Shown here: positions 9,525-21,046 of the stretch, one piece after another
Layout of the letters: each line of letters begins with the position of its first letter
Numbering within the stretch: position 1 is the first letter of the stretch
Source: Aphrocallistes beatrix
Taxonomy: Eukaryota; Porifera; Hexactinellida; Sceptrulophora; Aphrocallistidae
Assembly: GCA_963281255.1 (NCBI GenBank)
Contig: OY725489.1
Location: 4,154,001-4,218,000 of the forward strand
Direction of reading: 5' to 3'
Length of the DNA stretch: 64,000 nucleotides
Program-made: the position numbers and the translations under genes
The notes under the pieces: generated by a model
What the model was told of the DNA's origin: nothing
The model's database searches: none
The model's input: only the letters and a program-made list of their open reading frames with translations

Positions 9525-10838
9525 CAAGGGTTGTCCCAAAAGTCTTAGACCGTTTAGAATTATCACTTTCATTATACGAGTCAAGTAGGCTTATAGTATA
9601 TCAATTTGAAGCTTATTCAATTACGCTTCAGATTGACTACAGTAGAACTGTTCTAATTGCATAATTGAATTTCTATCTGAACTTGACCCAGCTTAAGTTT
9701 TCACTCTAATGGAACATTCTAGAGAAAGTATACGCAGTAACATTTGGTTTTTATTAAAACGCGGATATTCGCGCAGAGAGATCCTAGAAGAGATGCAGAT
9801 CGTGTATGGGGATGAGTGCCCTAGCAGAAGCACTGTATACAGATGGGTTGAAAGGTTTGAGGATGGGTGGGATACCTTCGAGGACTCTGTCCGCACAGGA
9901 CGTCCGAAAAGCTCCAGGCTCAAAGGTAACGTCGAACTAATTGAGAGGATAATGGATGAAGACAGGCGTGTTACTATCAGGGAGTTAGAAGAGAGGGTAG
10001 GCATTCCAAAAACAACGATTCATAGAATTATTCGAGAAGATTTGGAGATGAGTCGAGTTGTTGCGCGATGGGTGCCAAAACTCCTATCTGAAGAAAACAA
10101 ACGAGAAAGGGTGAAATCTAGTCGCGAACTCCTTGCAGCCTGGAGGGGTGAGAAAAACTTCCTCGATCGCATTGTGACAGGGGATGAAACGTGGTTTCAT
10201 TATTACGAACCGGAGACTAAATTTCAAAGCAGTCAATGGAAGCGGAAGCATGAACCAGTCCCTATCAAACCGAAGAGTGCGCCGTCCGCCGGTAAGCGGA
10301 TGGCTACAGTATTCTGGGATATGCAGGGGATACTTTCCATTGACTGGCTCCCTGAGAAGACCACTATAAACAGTGATTATTATATCCAAGAACTTGAAGA
10401 TTTGAGAGAGGCAATCAAGAGAAAGAGACGTGGGAAACTTAGCCGTGGAGTGTTACTCCAACATGATAATGCGAGACCGCATGTCAGCAAGCAAACGAAG
10501 GAGACCATTCATCGCTTGGGGTTTGAATGTGTTCCCCACCCACCCTACAGTCCAGACCTAGCCCCGAGCGACTACTGGCTGTTTGGGGAGATGAAGAGAC
10601 CGCTTCGTGGGAAGAGATTTACTGCATTTAAGGACCTGGAGCGTGAGATAAATCAGTGGGTAAAAGGGACCCCTCCCGATTTCTATGCCACGGGTATAGG
10701 TAAGCTACCGGAAAGATGGGAACGCTGCAGAAAGTTGAAGGGGGAATATATTGAATGTTTTGACCAATAATTTATTTGATTGTAATGTGTATACTAGTTT
10801 TATAATAATTCGGTCGAGGACTTTTGGGACAACCCTTG
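9525..10838 (+). mobile_element. Mariner transposon, structurally complete
   Basis: The element is 1314 bp, with inverted ends identical over 20 bases (CAAGGGTTGTCCCAAAAGTC) and similar over about 28. TA duplications sit at 9523-9524 and 10839-10840. It encodes one uninterrupted transposase and lies inside an intron of the integrase relic. The near-identical ends and open frame suggest a young insertion. Confidence 0.95.
9709..10770 (+). CDS. Mariner transposase, intact, DD34D
   Basis: This is a cut-and-paste DNA transposase acting on TA targets. The 353-residue length is typical of mariner. The N-terminal third holds two helix-turn-helix units (ILEEMQIVYGDECPSRSTVY; GIPKTTIHRII) that bind the inverted ends. 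The linker WVPKLL (121-126) replaces the usual WVPHxL. The catalytic aspartates are D159 (TGDETW), D253 (QHDNARPH) and D288 (YSPDLAPSDYWLF); 34 residues separate the last two, the mariner DD34D signature. The ATG at 9709 is 184 bases inside the left end, a normal leader length. No stop or frameshift is present, so activity is possible but unproven. Confidence 0.95.
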   Translation: MEHSRESIRSNIWFLLKRGYSRREILEEMQIVYGDECPSRSTVYRWVERFEDGWDTFEDSVRTGRPKSSRLKGNVELIERIMDEDRRVTIRELEERVGIPKTTIHRIIREDLEMSRVVARWVPKLLSEENKRERVKSSRELLAAWRGEKNFLDRIVTGDETWFHYYEPETKFQSSQWKRKHEPVPIKPKSAPSAGKRMATVFWDMQGILSIDWLPEKTTINSDYYIQELEDLREAIKRKRRGKLSRGVLLQHDNARPHVSKQTKETIHRLGFECVPHPPYSPDLAPSDYWLFGEMKRPLRGKRFTAFKDLEREINQWVKGTPPDFYATGIGKLPERWERCRKLKGEYIECFDQ

Positions 10839-11851
10839 TAGATCTCATTACTATTTAGTTCCTCATTCATTAGCAAACTACAAAGAATGGTTAAGCAAAC
10901 AGGAGCAGAATGGCCAAGCAAATTGCAAGCTGCTGTGCTAGCTGCGAACACTTGTTGGAAGAGGTCAACAAACTACTCACCATTCTATCTGATGTTCGGG
11001 AGAGAAGCTAATAGTGAACATTTACTGGCGCACACTAACCTGGTGGTGTTAGATGATGAGAATAAAGAGGAGGAGTTAGATCAAACAACTGAAGTAGATT
11101 CATTCTCTCCCGAACCTGAAAATCAAGTTGCATGGCTACAACCTCTGCTAGACACTCGAGCACAATCTCAATTACAAGCTCGCGATAATATTCACAAGGA
11201 ACAGCAATTGCAAAAATTGATATTTGATAAAAAAGTTAAGAAGAACAGGTGACCATTTAATTTTATGTCAAACTCTATTAGTCGCGGCAAACTTTGGTTG
11301 ATATTTATTGAATATCCTGTTCAGCTCGAATATAAAACCAGGAGATCAGATACTCGTTCGTAATATGCGAAAAAGCAAAGAGAATACCTGGAACCAAGAA
11401 AGAAGCGAAGTATATCGGACCTATGACAGCAGTTGAAGTAAAAGATAGCCATGCATTGGTTCTAAAGAAAGGCAGTGATTCAAAATGCAGCAAATATCCA
11501 CTTCACATCTCAAGACAATATTTTCCGCGGTCAGAAGCCAAACTGACTAAACGCAAGTGTACTGATCTCTCTACAGATGTTGCAACCAAAAAATTAAAGG
11601 TAGAAATTACATGTACTCATACTTTATGACATGAATTATATATGCAAATTATTTGCTACTTTACATTTAATTTTAATAGGAAAGTAAAGTGACAAAGCCC
11701 CGCGATAATACAAACAATTGGAAATTTGGCATATCAAAGGACTCAGTCCTCAATGAATTGGACAATTTCAAAGTCAGTTTTCTTCTCTTTCTAGTCCGAT
11801 TATAGGCTTGATTTTATAACTCTACAAATGTTCTTTAGTTAGTGTTTACAG

Positions 11852-12260
11852 ATCACAAAAACCGTGTATACCTCTCCATACTCTAAGGTCATTTCGGGGA
11901 GTGAGGAGGATCACGCAAAGCTTCGAGGAGAAATTTGCCGTTATATGCTCGTTGAGGGGAAAGACGAGATCAGTTGGTATTTAGTCAGGTTCTATCGACC
12001 ACTCCCGCCGAATATCTTGGAGAAAGTGCAATGTCGTCGCAGGGACATGGGGGAGTGATGTTGAACTGATGGCTGCCTCCGCACTACTCAAGACAGACAT
12101 CTATGTTGCCAATCGGATATATAGAACCCCGGACAGCCTCATTCCAGAAGTACGCTGGTCACGCATATGTGCGTCTAATGACAACAGTGAAAATTAGCGC
12201 TATTTACATCACCAATTACCACGACCATTATGAACCTGTAACTATAATGATGAACAGCCT
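11852..12260 (+). pseudogene. OTU-like cysteine protease domain relic downstream of integrase copy A
   Basis: After an AG acceptor (11850-11851) the sequence reads VISGSEEDHAKLRGEICRYML. In another frame it reads VELMAASALLKTDIYVANRIY and then, after an in-frame TAG and a shift, IYITNYHDHYEPV. The order matches the OTU fold: a 'SGSE..H..LR' helix after the catalytic Cys, a central 'AL.T.IYV' strand, and a C-terminal strand with the catalytic His in 'HYEPV'. The usual DGNC box is not legible; the matching bases are frameshifted. OTU proteases remove ubiquitin. The placement suggests it was the C-terminal part of the same gene as the integrase. Confidence 0.6.
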
Positions 12261-12461
12261 AACTCCAACATTCTATAAAGATGACAAATCCGATCAAATT
12301 ATCAACATCGATTAGTGACCTACCACCTGTCTACTACTTGAACCACCTTAATACTTCCTGCCTTTTACCCGATTGTTCTTCGCGTGCTCTACCGACTGAA
12401 TCACTTCCAAAGTAACAATTTCCATCACTCAACCATCTCAAGTGTATTGCGAGAAAGGCAT

Positions 12462-12976
12462 TTATATATATATATATATATATAACGAATTGATTGAAGA
12501 AACTGCCAGGGTCAGAAAGCTGATTTTTGGCATGTGAGAGTCTTTTGGCTATGGCTCCACTAAGTTCTAAGCTCAGACGAAAATGTCGACAATTCATGGA
12601 ATTATGACGTCATTGTCACATTTTTAAAAGTTAAGCAATACAGTTATTAAAGCATAACTCAGCCATTATAGGAGATAGAAGGCTGAAATTTTAATAGCAT
12701 CTGTATACTAACATATCTCACATATGATGCAACTATCATCAAAAATTGACGACTCATCACTTTGTGATGACGTCATCATTACTCATCAAAAATTTTAAAA
12801 TTCATAAATTTGTTGATTTTTCGTGCGATATCGATTATAACAGTAGGACAGACGTATTTAGAGATGTTATCTCCCCTATAATTAATCAATGTAACCACAG
12901 GCGCCTAAAGTGCCCCTCCGGCGGACACAAAGTGTCCGCCAGCCGCGCAGCGCAAGCAAGCGAAGCGCGCTTGTAT
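12462..12976 (-). repeat. F1 compound repeat, copy 4 (reverse)
   Basis: A full F1 body on the minus strand runs from the TA microsatellite (12462-12484) to the GC-rich module ending GCGCGCTTGTA. It holds TGACGTCA twice. The outer inverted ends are not seen. A TTAA-flanked MITE begins just 11 bases further on. Confidence 0.88.
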
Positions 12977-12987
12977 TATACAATTAA

Positions 12988-13459
12988 CCCTCACAGGACA
13001 TGGAATATTGAAATGAAAGTGAAAGTTATTTAAAATGAACTGAAAGTGAAAGTGAAAGTGGGGTCATTTCTATTTATACCTTTGACCACAAGTCATCTAA
13101 GGGTTGCGTGTTAAAATCTCACAGTTTCAGATATCCCTATACTTATTTAGTGAGTTAAAATCTCACAGTATCAGATGTCCCTATACTTATTCAGTGAGTT
13201 AAAATCACTGTAGAAGATATCCCTGGTTCAGTAATACTAGTGAGTTAAAACCACACGGTGAGTTAAAAACGCACGAAACAGTACGCCTCTACTCCAATGT
13301 CAACTGACTGATGAGAGATTATCATTTTGTGCTTTAATTAACCCTCGCCTGGCTAGGTCTCAAAAGTATAAATAGAGAAAACCCCACTTTCATTTTCACT
13401 TTCAGTTCACTTTCAATGTACTTTCATTTTCACTTTCAACATTCCTAGCCAACCGCGGG
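12988..13459. mobile_element. TTAA-flanked foldback MITE (piggyBac-like)
   Basis: The element is 472 bp between TTAA at 12984-12987 and 13460-13463. The ends start CCCTCACAGGACATGG and CCCGCGGTTGGCTAGG and continue as long imperfect inverted repeats rich in GAAAGTGAAA, up to GGGG..TATTTATAC. The interior holds about three tandem units containing GTGAGTTAAAATCTCACAG. TTAA duplication plus CCC ends suggests mobilisation by a piggyBac-type transposase; none is encoded here. Confidence 0.75.
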
Positions 13460-13463
13460 TTAA

Positions 13464-14927
13464 GGCCGCACCTCCATGGACATTTTCCGTCCTCAACCTT
13501 CAAATCTATAGCTTCTTTTACAACTATTTCAAAGTGCTGCTTTGCACCCAACGCATTTTTACTTCCCGATATAAGAAGCCTCTCCAAAGTTCTTATCTTT
13601 GATTTTGCGTATGTAATGGTGATATTTAGTGATTGTATTGCTTTATGAACAGGATGTACCATTTCAAAGAGTTTCTGAAGCGTCCTAATCAAGTAATATG
13701 TGGAGAATTTCTCCATATAATTGAGTATAGCCATTGCCTTGCTTCTATCTTCTGCCCTAAGGTCATTATCCATCTTTCGCACCTCGTACCAATCCATGAG
13801 TGCTTCATACTGCAGTACAAATGCACTGAGAGTTGGAGACCTGCAGACCCACGGGTTGACGAAAGGGGTCTTAATGAAGCTGATTCTTCTGACATAAATG
13901 CCTTGAAAGAAGTTTTGGAGACATCCTCACATAGTTAACAACCGACGATATAAGTGTCATAGCATTCTCTTCAAGGGAACCATGTTTTACAGAATGTTGT
14001 ACGACGAGGTTCAAAGAATGTCCAGCACAGTAACAGTATAATGCTTGTGGAACAACTTCACGCACTCGACTCTGGAGTCCTTTTACATGTCCTCTCATGG
14101 CCCCGCACCGTCATAGGATTGACCTCTGATTTTGTTAAGTGGCAACCCACATTGCACCAGTTTTTCTTTGAGAATTGCAAAAAGTGCCTCACCATCAACC
14201 TTTTCAGCGCTGACAAAACCGATAAAATCCTCTCTTACAGCGAAAGTAGTCGGATTGATAGATCTAAAACAGCAGGTAACTTGTTCGAGCGTTGCAACGT
14301 CACTAGTTTCATCCATTATAATGCTATATTTCGCTGATTCTCTAACCTCCTTTAGGAACACATTAAATATAGCATTCCCAAGGAGTGTAATCATTTCATT
14401 CTGGATTTGATGACTCAAATACTTCATGCGATTCTTTTCAGAGTGCCAGTTCTTCAGTTCTAAGCTAGTCATTGCAACAAGATTCAACAACTGTATTAGG
14501 TTGCTTTTTCATCTGTGTGACCCCGAATGGCAAGGTCCTGTCTCCCGCAAAGTTTGATAGTATCCAAAATAATATCTAAAGCTCTGCGGTTTTCTTTTTT
14601 CTGTTGTATATGTTGCTCGCTCACCATGTCTATCACATTTGGGCATGTTGAAGACGAATTTGTGGTGTTAACTAACCTGTGGCATTTCAAATTTTCATGA
14701 GTCTTAAACCCTCCATCTTTCCCCAAGGCCTTCTTCTAATTACAGTAACCATCATGTACCCTTACTTTCGAGATCCGACAATAAGTGGGAATACGTTTGT
14801 TTATCGAAGCCCACTTACAAATATGACACAAACCCTTGGATTGATCGGCATTTGGCTCAATCCAGGGAAATTGCTGTAGCCAGGATTCCCGAAAGTACAA
14901 CAATAATCTATCTCGGATAAATAGCAC
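13464..14927 (-). pseudogene. hAT transposase relic A (ZMYM1/DUF4371-like)
   Basis: Minus-strand pieces line up as one hAT-superfamily transposase of the type related to ZMYM1. From the N-terminus: a zinc-finger-like LCHICKWA with SWLQQFPWIE; KTHENLKCHR; EKNRMKYLSHQIQNEMI; the catalytic-region motif YSIIMDETSDV; KIRGQSYDGAG; and YCAGHSLNLVV. Several stops and shifts break it, including one within the zinc-finger region near 14735 and one near 14095. The C-terminal dimerisation region is missing: the sequence ends exactly at the TTAA of the neighbouring MITE. No inverted ends were found. Confidence 0.8.
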
Positions 14928-15111
14928 ACAATACTAGTTATAATATACTATACTAGCAACTAATAGTTATTAAAGGCTATTCACATTTTACTCGGTACTT
15001 TTAAATAACAAATTTTCAAGAATGTTGTTAACCATCACCACATTCCATTCTCCACAACAACCAATGTAATTGCTGTTGAAGTTAATTATCATTAATGAAA
15101 TTTCAATGTTC

Positions 15112-15700
15112 GGGATTAGGTTAAGGATACCGCCTCCGAAAAAAACATATGATTTGGCTTACAACATACGATGAAAGTAGAGCTATAAGAGATGTTAAGC
15201 GTGGGCAGGTATCTCCGTGCAGAAATACTTGCACATTCCAAACCGTTTTTGAATCTCATTTCTAGTTTTTGAGATATAGTGTCTCAAAGTCTTTTTTTTG
15301 TTTTTCGCTAGCACATCTTAATGGTAGAAATCCGGCCACTCAAGAAATTGTTTAGGACATACCGAGGAATCAAATGCTTCCAAAATCAAATCATAGATAA
15401 TCTACCATATTTGCCACTTCATAGGACCAAAATAAAGTTAAAATGACAAAAATTGTAAATTTTATCGGTGTCCGAAAAAAAGGGTCAAAAATGTCTGTTT
15501 TCTTTGGGAAATCAGGAATAAAATCACCAAGTTATAAGATATCGAAAATAAAGTGGACCTACGTTCATCACCTAATGATATGAACAAGTCTTGAAAATTT
15601 CAAACCTCTATCTCAAACCAATTTTGACTTAAATTCTGTAAAGACGGTCAATTTTGAAATTTTAAAGTCCAAGATATAGAGATTTTAAGTTTAAATGTTA
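15112..15700. repeat. F3 interspersed repeat, copy 1
   Basis: This noncoding block begins AAGGATACCGCCTCCGAAAA and includes GAGCTATAAGAGATGTTAAG and CTTCATAGGACC. It is closely repeated at 58861-59395 and, partially and inverted, at 29805-30040. The type is unknown: no inverted ends, coding region or poly-A tail was seen. Confidence 0.75.
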
Positions 15701-16695
15701 AGAATATTTTATAATGAGTTATTAAAAATGAACAAAAGCATTCACAGACAATAATTCGCATTTATACTGTGATTTAGGAATATTCGAACCGAATATTTAC
15801 ATAAAATAGCAAGAGTACACTGAAAATCAACAAATTTCCTTGTGGCCCCTAACCCGAATATTTTGAGATAATTGTAAATAATAATTCATATTCCTGGTAC
15901 TACGAAGTATAATCTATCAGTTTAGAATGAATAAAAAGCATACAAAAAGTATATTAGGAAGTTAGAGCGAAAGTCTACGATTTTAAGTTTCCAAGTAAAG
16001 ATTTTCGAAAAATGCTACGTCATCATCTAACAAAAGTCTAAAAACTTACATTCCATAGATGTAGTGCATCAATGAATCGTATATGTACTCTGATAAAAAG
16101 TATATTAGGAATTGAGAACTAAGAATTTGGGGGGCTAATATTTACAGAGATAGAGAGATATCTCTTTTTGGACCCTAAATGTGGGTTTTTGACCGAATCT
16201 GCGAGCTCCAAGGCTAGAACTTTAAAAATAACTCTCAAAAGTTCTCTAATCTTTCTGTACACATTATTAACGACAATTGTATTCATTATTTAGCATAATA
16301 GCTACATTTGAATACATATTTAATGATAAGATTCGCCATTTTCTAATATTTTCAAAGTTCTCCATAGAATTTTTTATGATCAATGATAAAACGAGAATTA
16401 TTTATTTTTTGACGAAGGAATGTTTGAGGAACCTATATACGTAGTATTTTCGCATATATCCTTTTATTTAAGAATATAATAGATTATATATCTTCAATAG
16501 TTTTCAAGATATGACATCGGCCTCTTTCTGGACAATAGAGAGATATTATGCCCGAACTTGAAACGATCAGAATTTATTTCTGATCCAGTGATCGCTAAAT
16601 ATCTGATATCAAACCGGCGATTTCCCGAGCATTATAAAAATGAACTCCCTTATTGAGCTATTTTATTTGGATTTCATTTGGCCATTCTTCTAAAC
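15701..16695. other. AT-rich noncoding stretch
   Basis: No open frame, inverted repeat or recognisable relic was seen. It may be the continuation of the F3 repeat, as it shares its AT-rich character with the sequence after 59395, but I could not align the two. Confidence 0.4.
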
Positions 16696-18425
16696 CAGTG
16701 GTTCCTAACCTTTTTCTTGCTGCGACCCCATTCCATGAACCAACATTTGAGCGCGACCCCCAAAGAACAAAATCAAAAGTAAGACGATGCATCATTTTCA
16801 TTTATCGCTACAAATATTGATAATGTCATCCTAAGATTAGTGTCATATAATAATCAATGTGATGGTTGAGCCTGTTTTCCAGTAACTAGTTTTTTAATGC
16901 GAGGCTCTGTAGATGATAATGCGACAATCATGTCGCTCTCTAGTTCAAGGCGATTCCTGTATTTAGTTTTCATCACTACCATTGTAGAGAACGACTGTTC
17001 ACATAGGTATGACGATGGGTACGGCATTAGGAGCCAAATTGCCTTCTTTGATAAACGTGGATAGGATAGAAGCATTTTGCACCAGAAACTGTGCAAAGAA
17101 GAGGACTAAAATAATGCTTTAGCTCCTGAATCTTGCTTCAGTCTCACGAACTCCTCTTCGGTGATATCATCGTCGATGATGGCGTCTAATGATGCACTGA
17201 AAGGGTCTCGAGCAACAGCGAATGACTGGGTGTCGAGCTCGGGAAAATAGTTTTCGAATTGACCGATCAGTGACTGAATATGTTCAGTAATTGCGTGTGA
17301 AATATGCTCGAGATCGATGTCTTCCGATTCTTCCATGTGTGCAGATAGACGCGGAAATAAAACGAAGCGGTTGTGACTCACTTTATCTTTCAACAAAGCC
17401 AGTGTTGCGAGAAACCCTTTAATTTTGTCATGGAAGAGCATCATGTTCGTATCTTTCCCTTGAAGCGTACGATTTAGTACATTGATACGTTCAAAAATGT
17501 CACTCAAATAGCACAAGTTAGCAACCCAGTTACTGGACTCAAGCATTGTTACCCATTCATTCTTATTTTGTGTACGTAGGAACTCTTTTAACTCTTCACG
17601 TAGCTCGTAAACACGTAAAATAACATTTCCTCGTGAGAGCCAACGTACCTTAATTTAGAACAGTAAGTTTAAGTGGTCAGCGTCCATTTCATGACAGAAT
17701 AATCTGAATAACCTCGTGTTTAGGGCACTCGATTTGATGTGATTTATTATTTTGATCACCTGCGAAAAGACGTTCATCAAGCTTTCTTGCATTGTACGGG
17801 CAGCCAGCGCTTCCCGATGGATCATGCAATGTATCATCAGTGCATGAGGAGCCACTTGCTGTAATTTCGTTTTGAAGCCAGAATGCTTCCCAAGCATTGC
17901 AGGAGCTCCATCTGTTGTAGATCCAATTAATTTATTGAAGTCTACGTAGACCTTCTTTATTGTAAAAAGAATTGATTTTGTTGAAAATGTCCTCTCCTTT
18001 AGTTGTCATCTCCAATGACTTGCACATTAAAGGCTCGTCGACAAATCTTTGATAAACCTGATCCAAATCATTAATTGTGCGCATGATGCAATGTCAGTTG
18101 ATTAATCCAGGTGTATTGCATGCCAAGGTGACTCCTTGATAGCAGCTATATTCTGGGCGGTAATGTCCTCACACATGTCACAAATTCTGCGATGAACAGT
18201 GTTATTTGAGAGAGGAATGATTCCGAGTTTACTAACCATTTCTTCTCCGATCATGAGAGAAACCATTTCTTTGGCACATGGCATTATCAGCTCCTCTTCG
18301 ATGGTGTGTGGATGTTTAGCTTTTGCAATGCGCAATGAAACCCGATAAGAAGCTTCCAGAGCATGCTCATTGTTCTGACTATATTTACCTTGTTTATTCA
18401 AGCGAGTGTCTCTAAGGGAGGTCAA
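16696..18425 (-). pseudogene. hAT transposase relic B (ZBED5/FAM200-like) with one hAT end
   Basis: The left boundary CAGTGGTTCCTAACCTTTTT followed by GCGACCCC is a classic hAT (Charlie-type) inverted end. On the minus strand the protein reads ASYRVSLRIAKAKHPHTIEE, then LGKHSGFKTKLQQ.APHA with CMIHREALAA, then LESSNWVANLCYLSDIFERIN, and the C-terminal dimerisation part SYLCEQSFSTMVVMKTKYRN. These match ZBED5/FAM200-type hAT transposases. In-frame stops (for example at 17106) and shifts break it. The N-terminal BED finger and the other end are absent, so the element is truncated near 18425. Confidence 0.85.
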
Positions 18426-19700
18426 CTTAAATCCTGGCCGTTGCTAGGCACGGCCAAACAGAAATGTTTCCAAATATAGCAATTATATATCAAATTGATG
18501 GAAATCTAGTGCTGAGCATGAATTCAAAAATGATGATCTGGCACTTTTAAAAGAAGTTATAGCTGTGGGACATTTCGCATTTAAAATGTGTCGTTTTTGA
18601 GCGACACCAGGTGATACAAGTGACTCAAAGTAGCGAAGTATTGGGCCTGGAGTTATAAAAATTGGAATTATTATATAGAACCCCTATAAGGATCTAAAAA
18701 TGATAAAAAAGCAATTTGGGCACATTTTGGTAAAAACAAGTGTCCGATGGGAAACACCAACCTTAAGCCCCCCAGTCCCCTGGGTTCGGCGCCTATGTCT
18801 AGTGTCATTACTAATTTATCAACAAGTACTTTATTATAATAATAGTTATAATAGTTATCAATGATCACATGATTGTTACAAACATACAAAGTCTACTACA
18901 AATAAGTAAATATCTCTAATTGTGGATAGTCTAGCATTTTATCTACCGGCAAATACTCTTGCTTGAATTTTTCTCCCCTTTGCTCGAATGTTAGCTTCGG
19001 TGGATTCCACCGGAAAGCTTTACCATATTGTTTAACATGCTCTTTGTATGCATAAACTGATCACATCCAAATTCTTGCATGAATTATTTATTAGTGCACA
19101 ACGCGAAGATGTCTAGTCAAAATGGCGTTCACGACGTATATGGGTAGTCAATGTATTTCGTTCTGTTCGAAATGTAAGCTGGAGGTGTTTACTCTGGCCT
19201 CCACTCATAACGAACAAATTTTGTTTTCAATATTTACTGGCTAATCCATTGCCATCTTTGCAGTCCTGGCACCTTGAGGATTTCCAATATGCTTCCAAGA
19301 GTCAGGTGTGAGACTATCCCATAAGGTAGAAGTGAGTTTTTAAGTACTAACATTGGAACCTTTCTATCGAGAATGTCAGGACTTTCTGCTATCCCAATAT
19401 ATTTTTTGACATGTTTTCAGACATCCAAGCATTGGCCAGTTTAGATGTTTAGATGCTTCTGCTTGGGCAAATAAATAATGTTTTAGAATATGAAATAAGA
19501 ATTGTGCATTCATGTTATGTGTGGAATAAGAGGAATATCCTCAGAGGAAAAAAGCATAATAGTTGACCCTAGCGAAATGTTTTCGGTTTTATTCGTTTCT
19601 GTCCCCACTTAGTCTACATTCGTACATCACTCTTCGGCAACTGGAAAGAAACCTCGAAAAATTGCATTCCTTTTACCTATGATAGGGTTACATGCAAAAA
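18426..19700. other. Noncoding stretch with one short open segment
   Basis: Mostly featureless. On the minus strand, 19050-18906 reads for about 47 codons without a stop (YGKAFRWNPPKLTFEQRGEK is typical) behind a possible AG acceptor. I do not recognise it. It could be a decayed exon or chance. Confidence 0.3.
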
Positions 19701-19708
19701 CTAAAAAT

Positions 19709-20127
19709 CAAGGCTGAAACCGATTGAGCCGAAAATCAGTATTCATGAATAGTTAAAGTTAAAAAGTCCCTAACCGAATACGAATACTGATAATATTCGG
19801 GTACTTCATAAATTATGATACTATGCGACTGAAATAATCATTAAATGAGCACTGTAAATTGGTATTGTACCATATTTTGACCTATTTTACAAATAGTGAA
19901 TGGATATGATAAGTAAATTGATTAGATATGTTTAACGTTTTTTTAAGTTTAACTGATTAAACTGGATATAAGTATTCATGAATATTTCCTATTCGAATAC
20001 GAATACTGATAATAATCGGTTACTCCAACCAAATACGAATACTGATATTCGGTTTCCAAACGAATATCAACTATTTGCAAAATAGTATATGGCTAGCTGA
20101 ATATTGAACGACTCAGTTGCAACCTTG
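19709..20127. mobile_element. hAT-type MITE with 8-bp duplication
   Basis: The ends are CAAGGCTGAAACCGA and the complement CAAGGTTGCAACTGA, flanked by the identical octamer CTAAAAAT at 19701-19708 and 20128-20135. The interior repeats CGAATACGAATACTGATAAT. There is no coding capacity. The 8-bp duplication assigns it to hAT mobilisation. Confidence 0.85.
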
Positions 20128-20135
20128 CTAAAAAT

Positions 20136-20719
20136 ATAGGAAGGAACTCATTTCAAAAGTTGGCTACTATACACAGTATAGTCGAGAAACTAACAATTCC
20201 TAGCTTTTAAGGCCAGTGCATGCTGGATTGGTGAAATTTTTGAAAATTAAGTTTGCCCTCAGAATTTTATCATTATGTAGTGTGGTATATGACTTTTTGA
20301 GATAAAGTGAATCCAATAGATTTTAAGTAATGTGCACTTACACAGTAACCTTTGATTAGTTATTATTGTTTCGAATATTTTTAGCATTTTTCCAGTCTAA
20401 AATATTATTTGGAGTATAAATCATTCGAAAATGATATTAATTAAGTAATTTTGAAGTACCCACAGCCAACTAAAGTTAGGCTTTTATCTAAAATATGCAA
20501 AATTTTATTTCTAGATTATATTTTGTCTAAAGTACTTTGCAAACTTTATACATAGCCAATGTGATTTAGAATTTTGATACATTTCTCTTGTTATCTTAGC
20601 TACCTAGTGATGAGTCAGTTAATAGCTATGTAACAAGTCATTGTTTTCAAGTCATGTCATGAAATTATTGTGTGAACACTCGTGCTCAAACAAGAATTTC
20701 TACGAGAATGAATTAGCCA
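20136..20719. other. AT-rich noncoding stretch
   Basis: No relic, repeat or inverted end was recognised. It precedes a short coiled-coil ORF. Confidence 0.4.
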
Positions 20720-21046
20720 ATGAGATTTGAGTATCAAAATCTCGAAGACATAAATACCCTTTTTGTACTACAAAAGCATTATTTGCTTCTTATTCTTACT
20801 CAAATGGAAGATCTCAACATTCAGGCCCAGAACACACTTCTCAAGGAACAGAATGCTCGATTACTTGATAAGGTAGAATCATTCTGCAACGTATTGACTA
20901 TACTGATCAAGAAAGTTGAATCGTTCGAAGAGGAGATGAAAAAAATGAAAGCTTTCATCATGTATCAGGATCCAGACGACGATGACGACCACCAAGATGA
21001 CAAAGAGTTCCGAAACGACGACCACCAGAACAACCTCCAAGACTAA
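20720..21046 (+). CDS. Short coiled-coil ORF, acidic tail
   Basis: The 108 codons contain a predicted coiled-coil stretch (IQAQNTLLKEQNARLLDKVE then KKVESFEEEMKKMKAF) and a C-terminal Asp-rich tail (DPDDDDDHQDD). I do not recognise a family. A second ATG at codon 28 (TQMEDLNIQ) fits better as a start, because the upstream residues are hydrophobic and unlike the rest. Such proteins accompany some transposons as nonenzymatic factors, but no ends link it to the Mutator-like relic 530 bases downstream. Codon periodicity is plausible; function unknown. Confidence 0.4.
   Translation: MRFEYQNLEDINTLFVLQKHYLLLILTQMEDLNIQAQNTLLKEQNARLLDKVESFCNVLTILIKKVESFEEEMKKMKAFIMYQDPDDDDDHQDDKEFRNDDHQNNLQD

Larger units (their letters stand above)
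9248..11599 (+). pseudogene. KRBA2-like (Ginger-type) integrase, split relic, copy A
   Basis: Five exon-like blocks with intact GT/AG borders read as one DDE integrase. Block 9248-9317 holds VIQHDQGP (second catalytic Asp). Block 9384-9490 holds AAYHPQSNGLVEAHYKIIK (catalytic Glu). Block 10874-11248 holds EWPSKLQAAVLAANT and YSPFYLMFGRE. Block 11325-11599 holds KPGDQILVRNMRK and YIGPMTAVEVKDSHALVL with one frameshift near 11395. The zinc-binding and first catalytic exons are absent upstream. The type matches the vertebrate KRBA2/SCAND3 integrase-derived proteins and Ginger DNA transposons. A mariner sits in the third intron, and an OTU-like domain follows downstream. Confidence 0.75.

Noticed and set aside
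18906..19050. A 47-codon open minus-strand stretch that might be a host exon
   Set aside because: No family recognised, only one plausible splice site, and frames on either side are broken; left as an unassigned observation.
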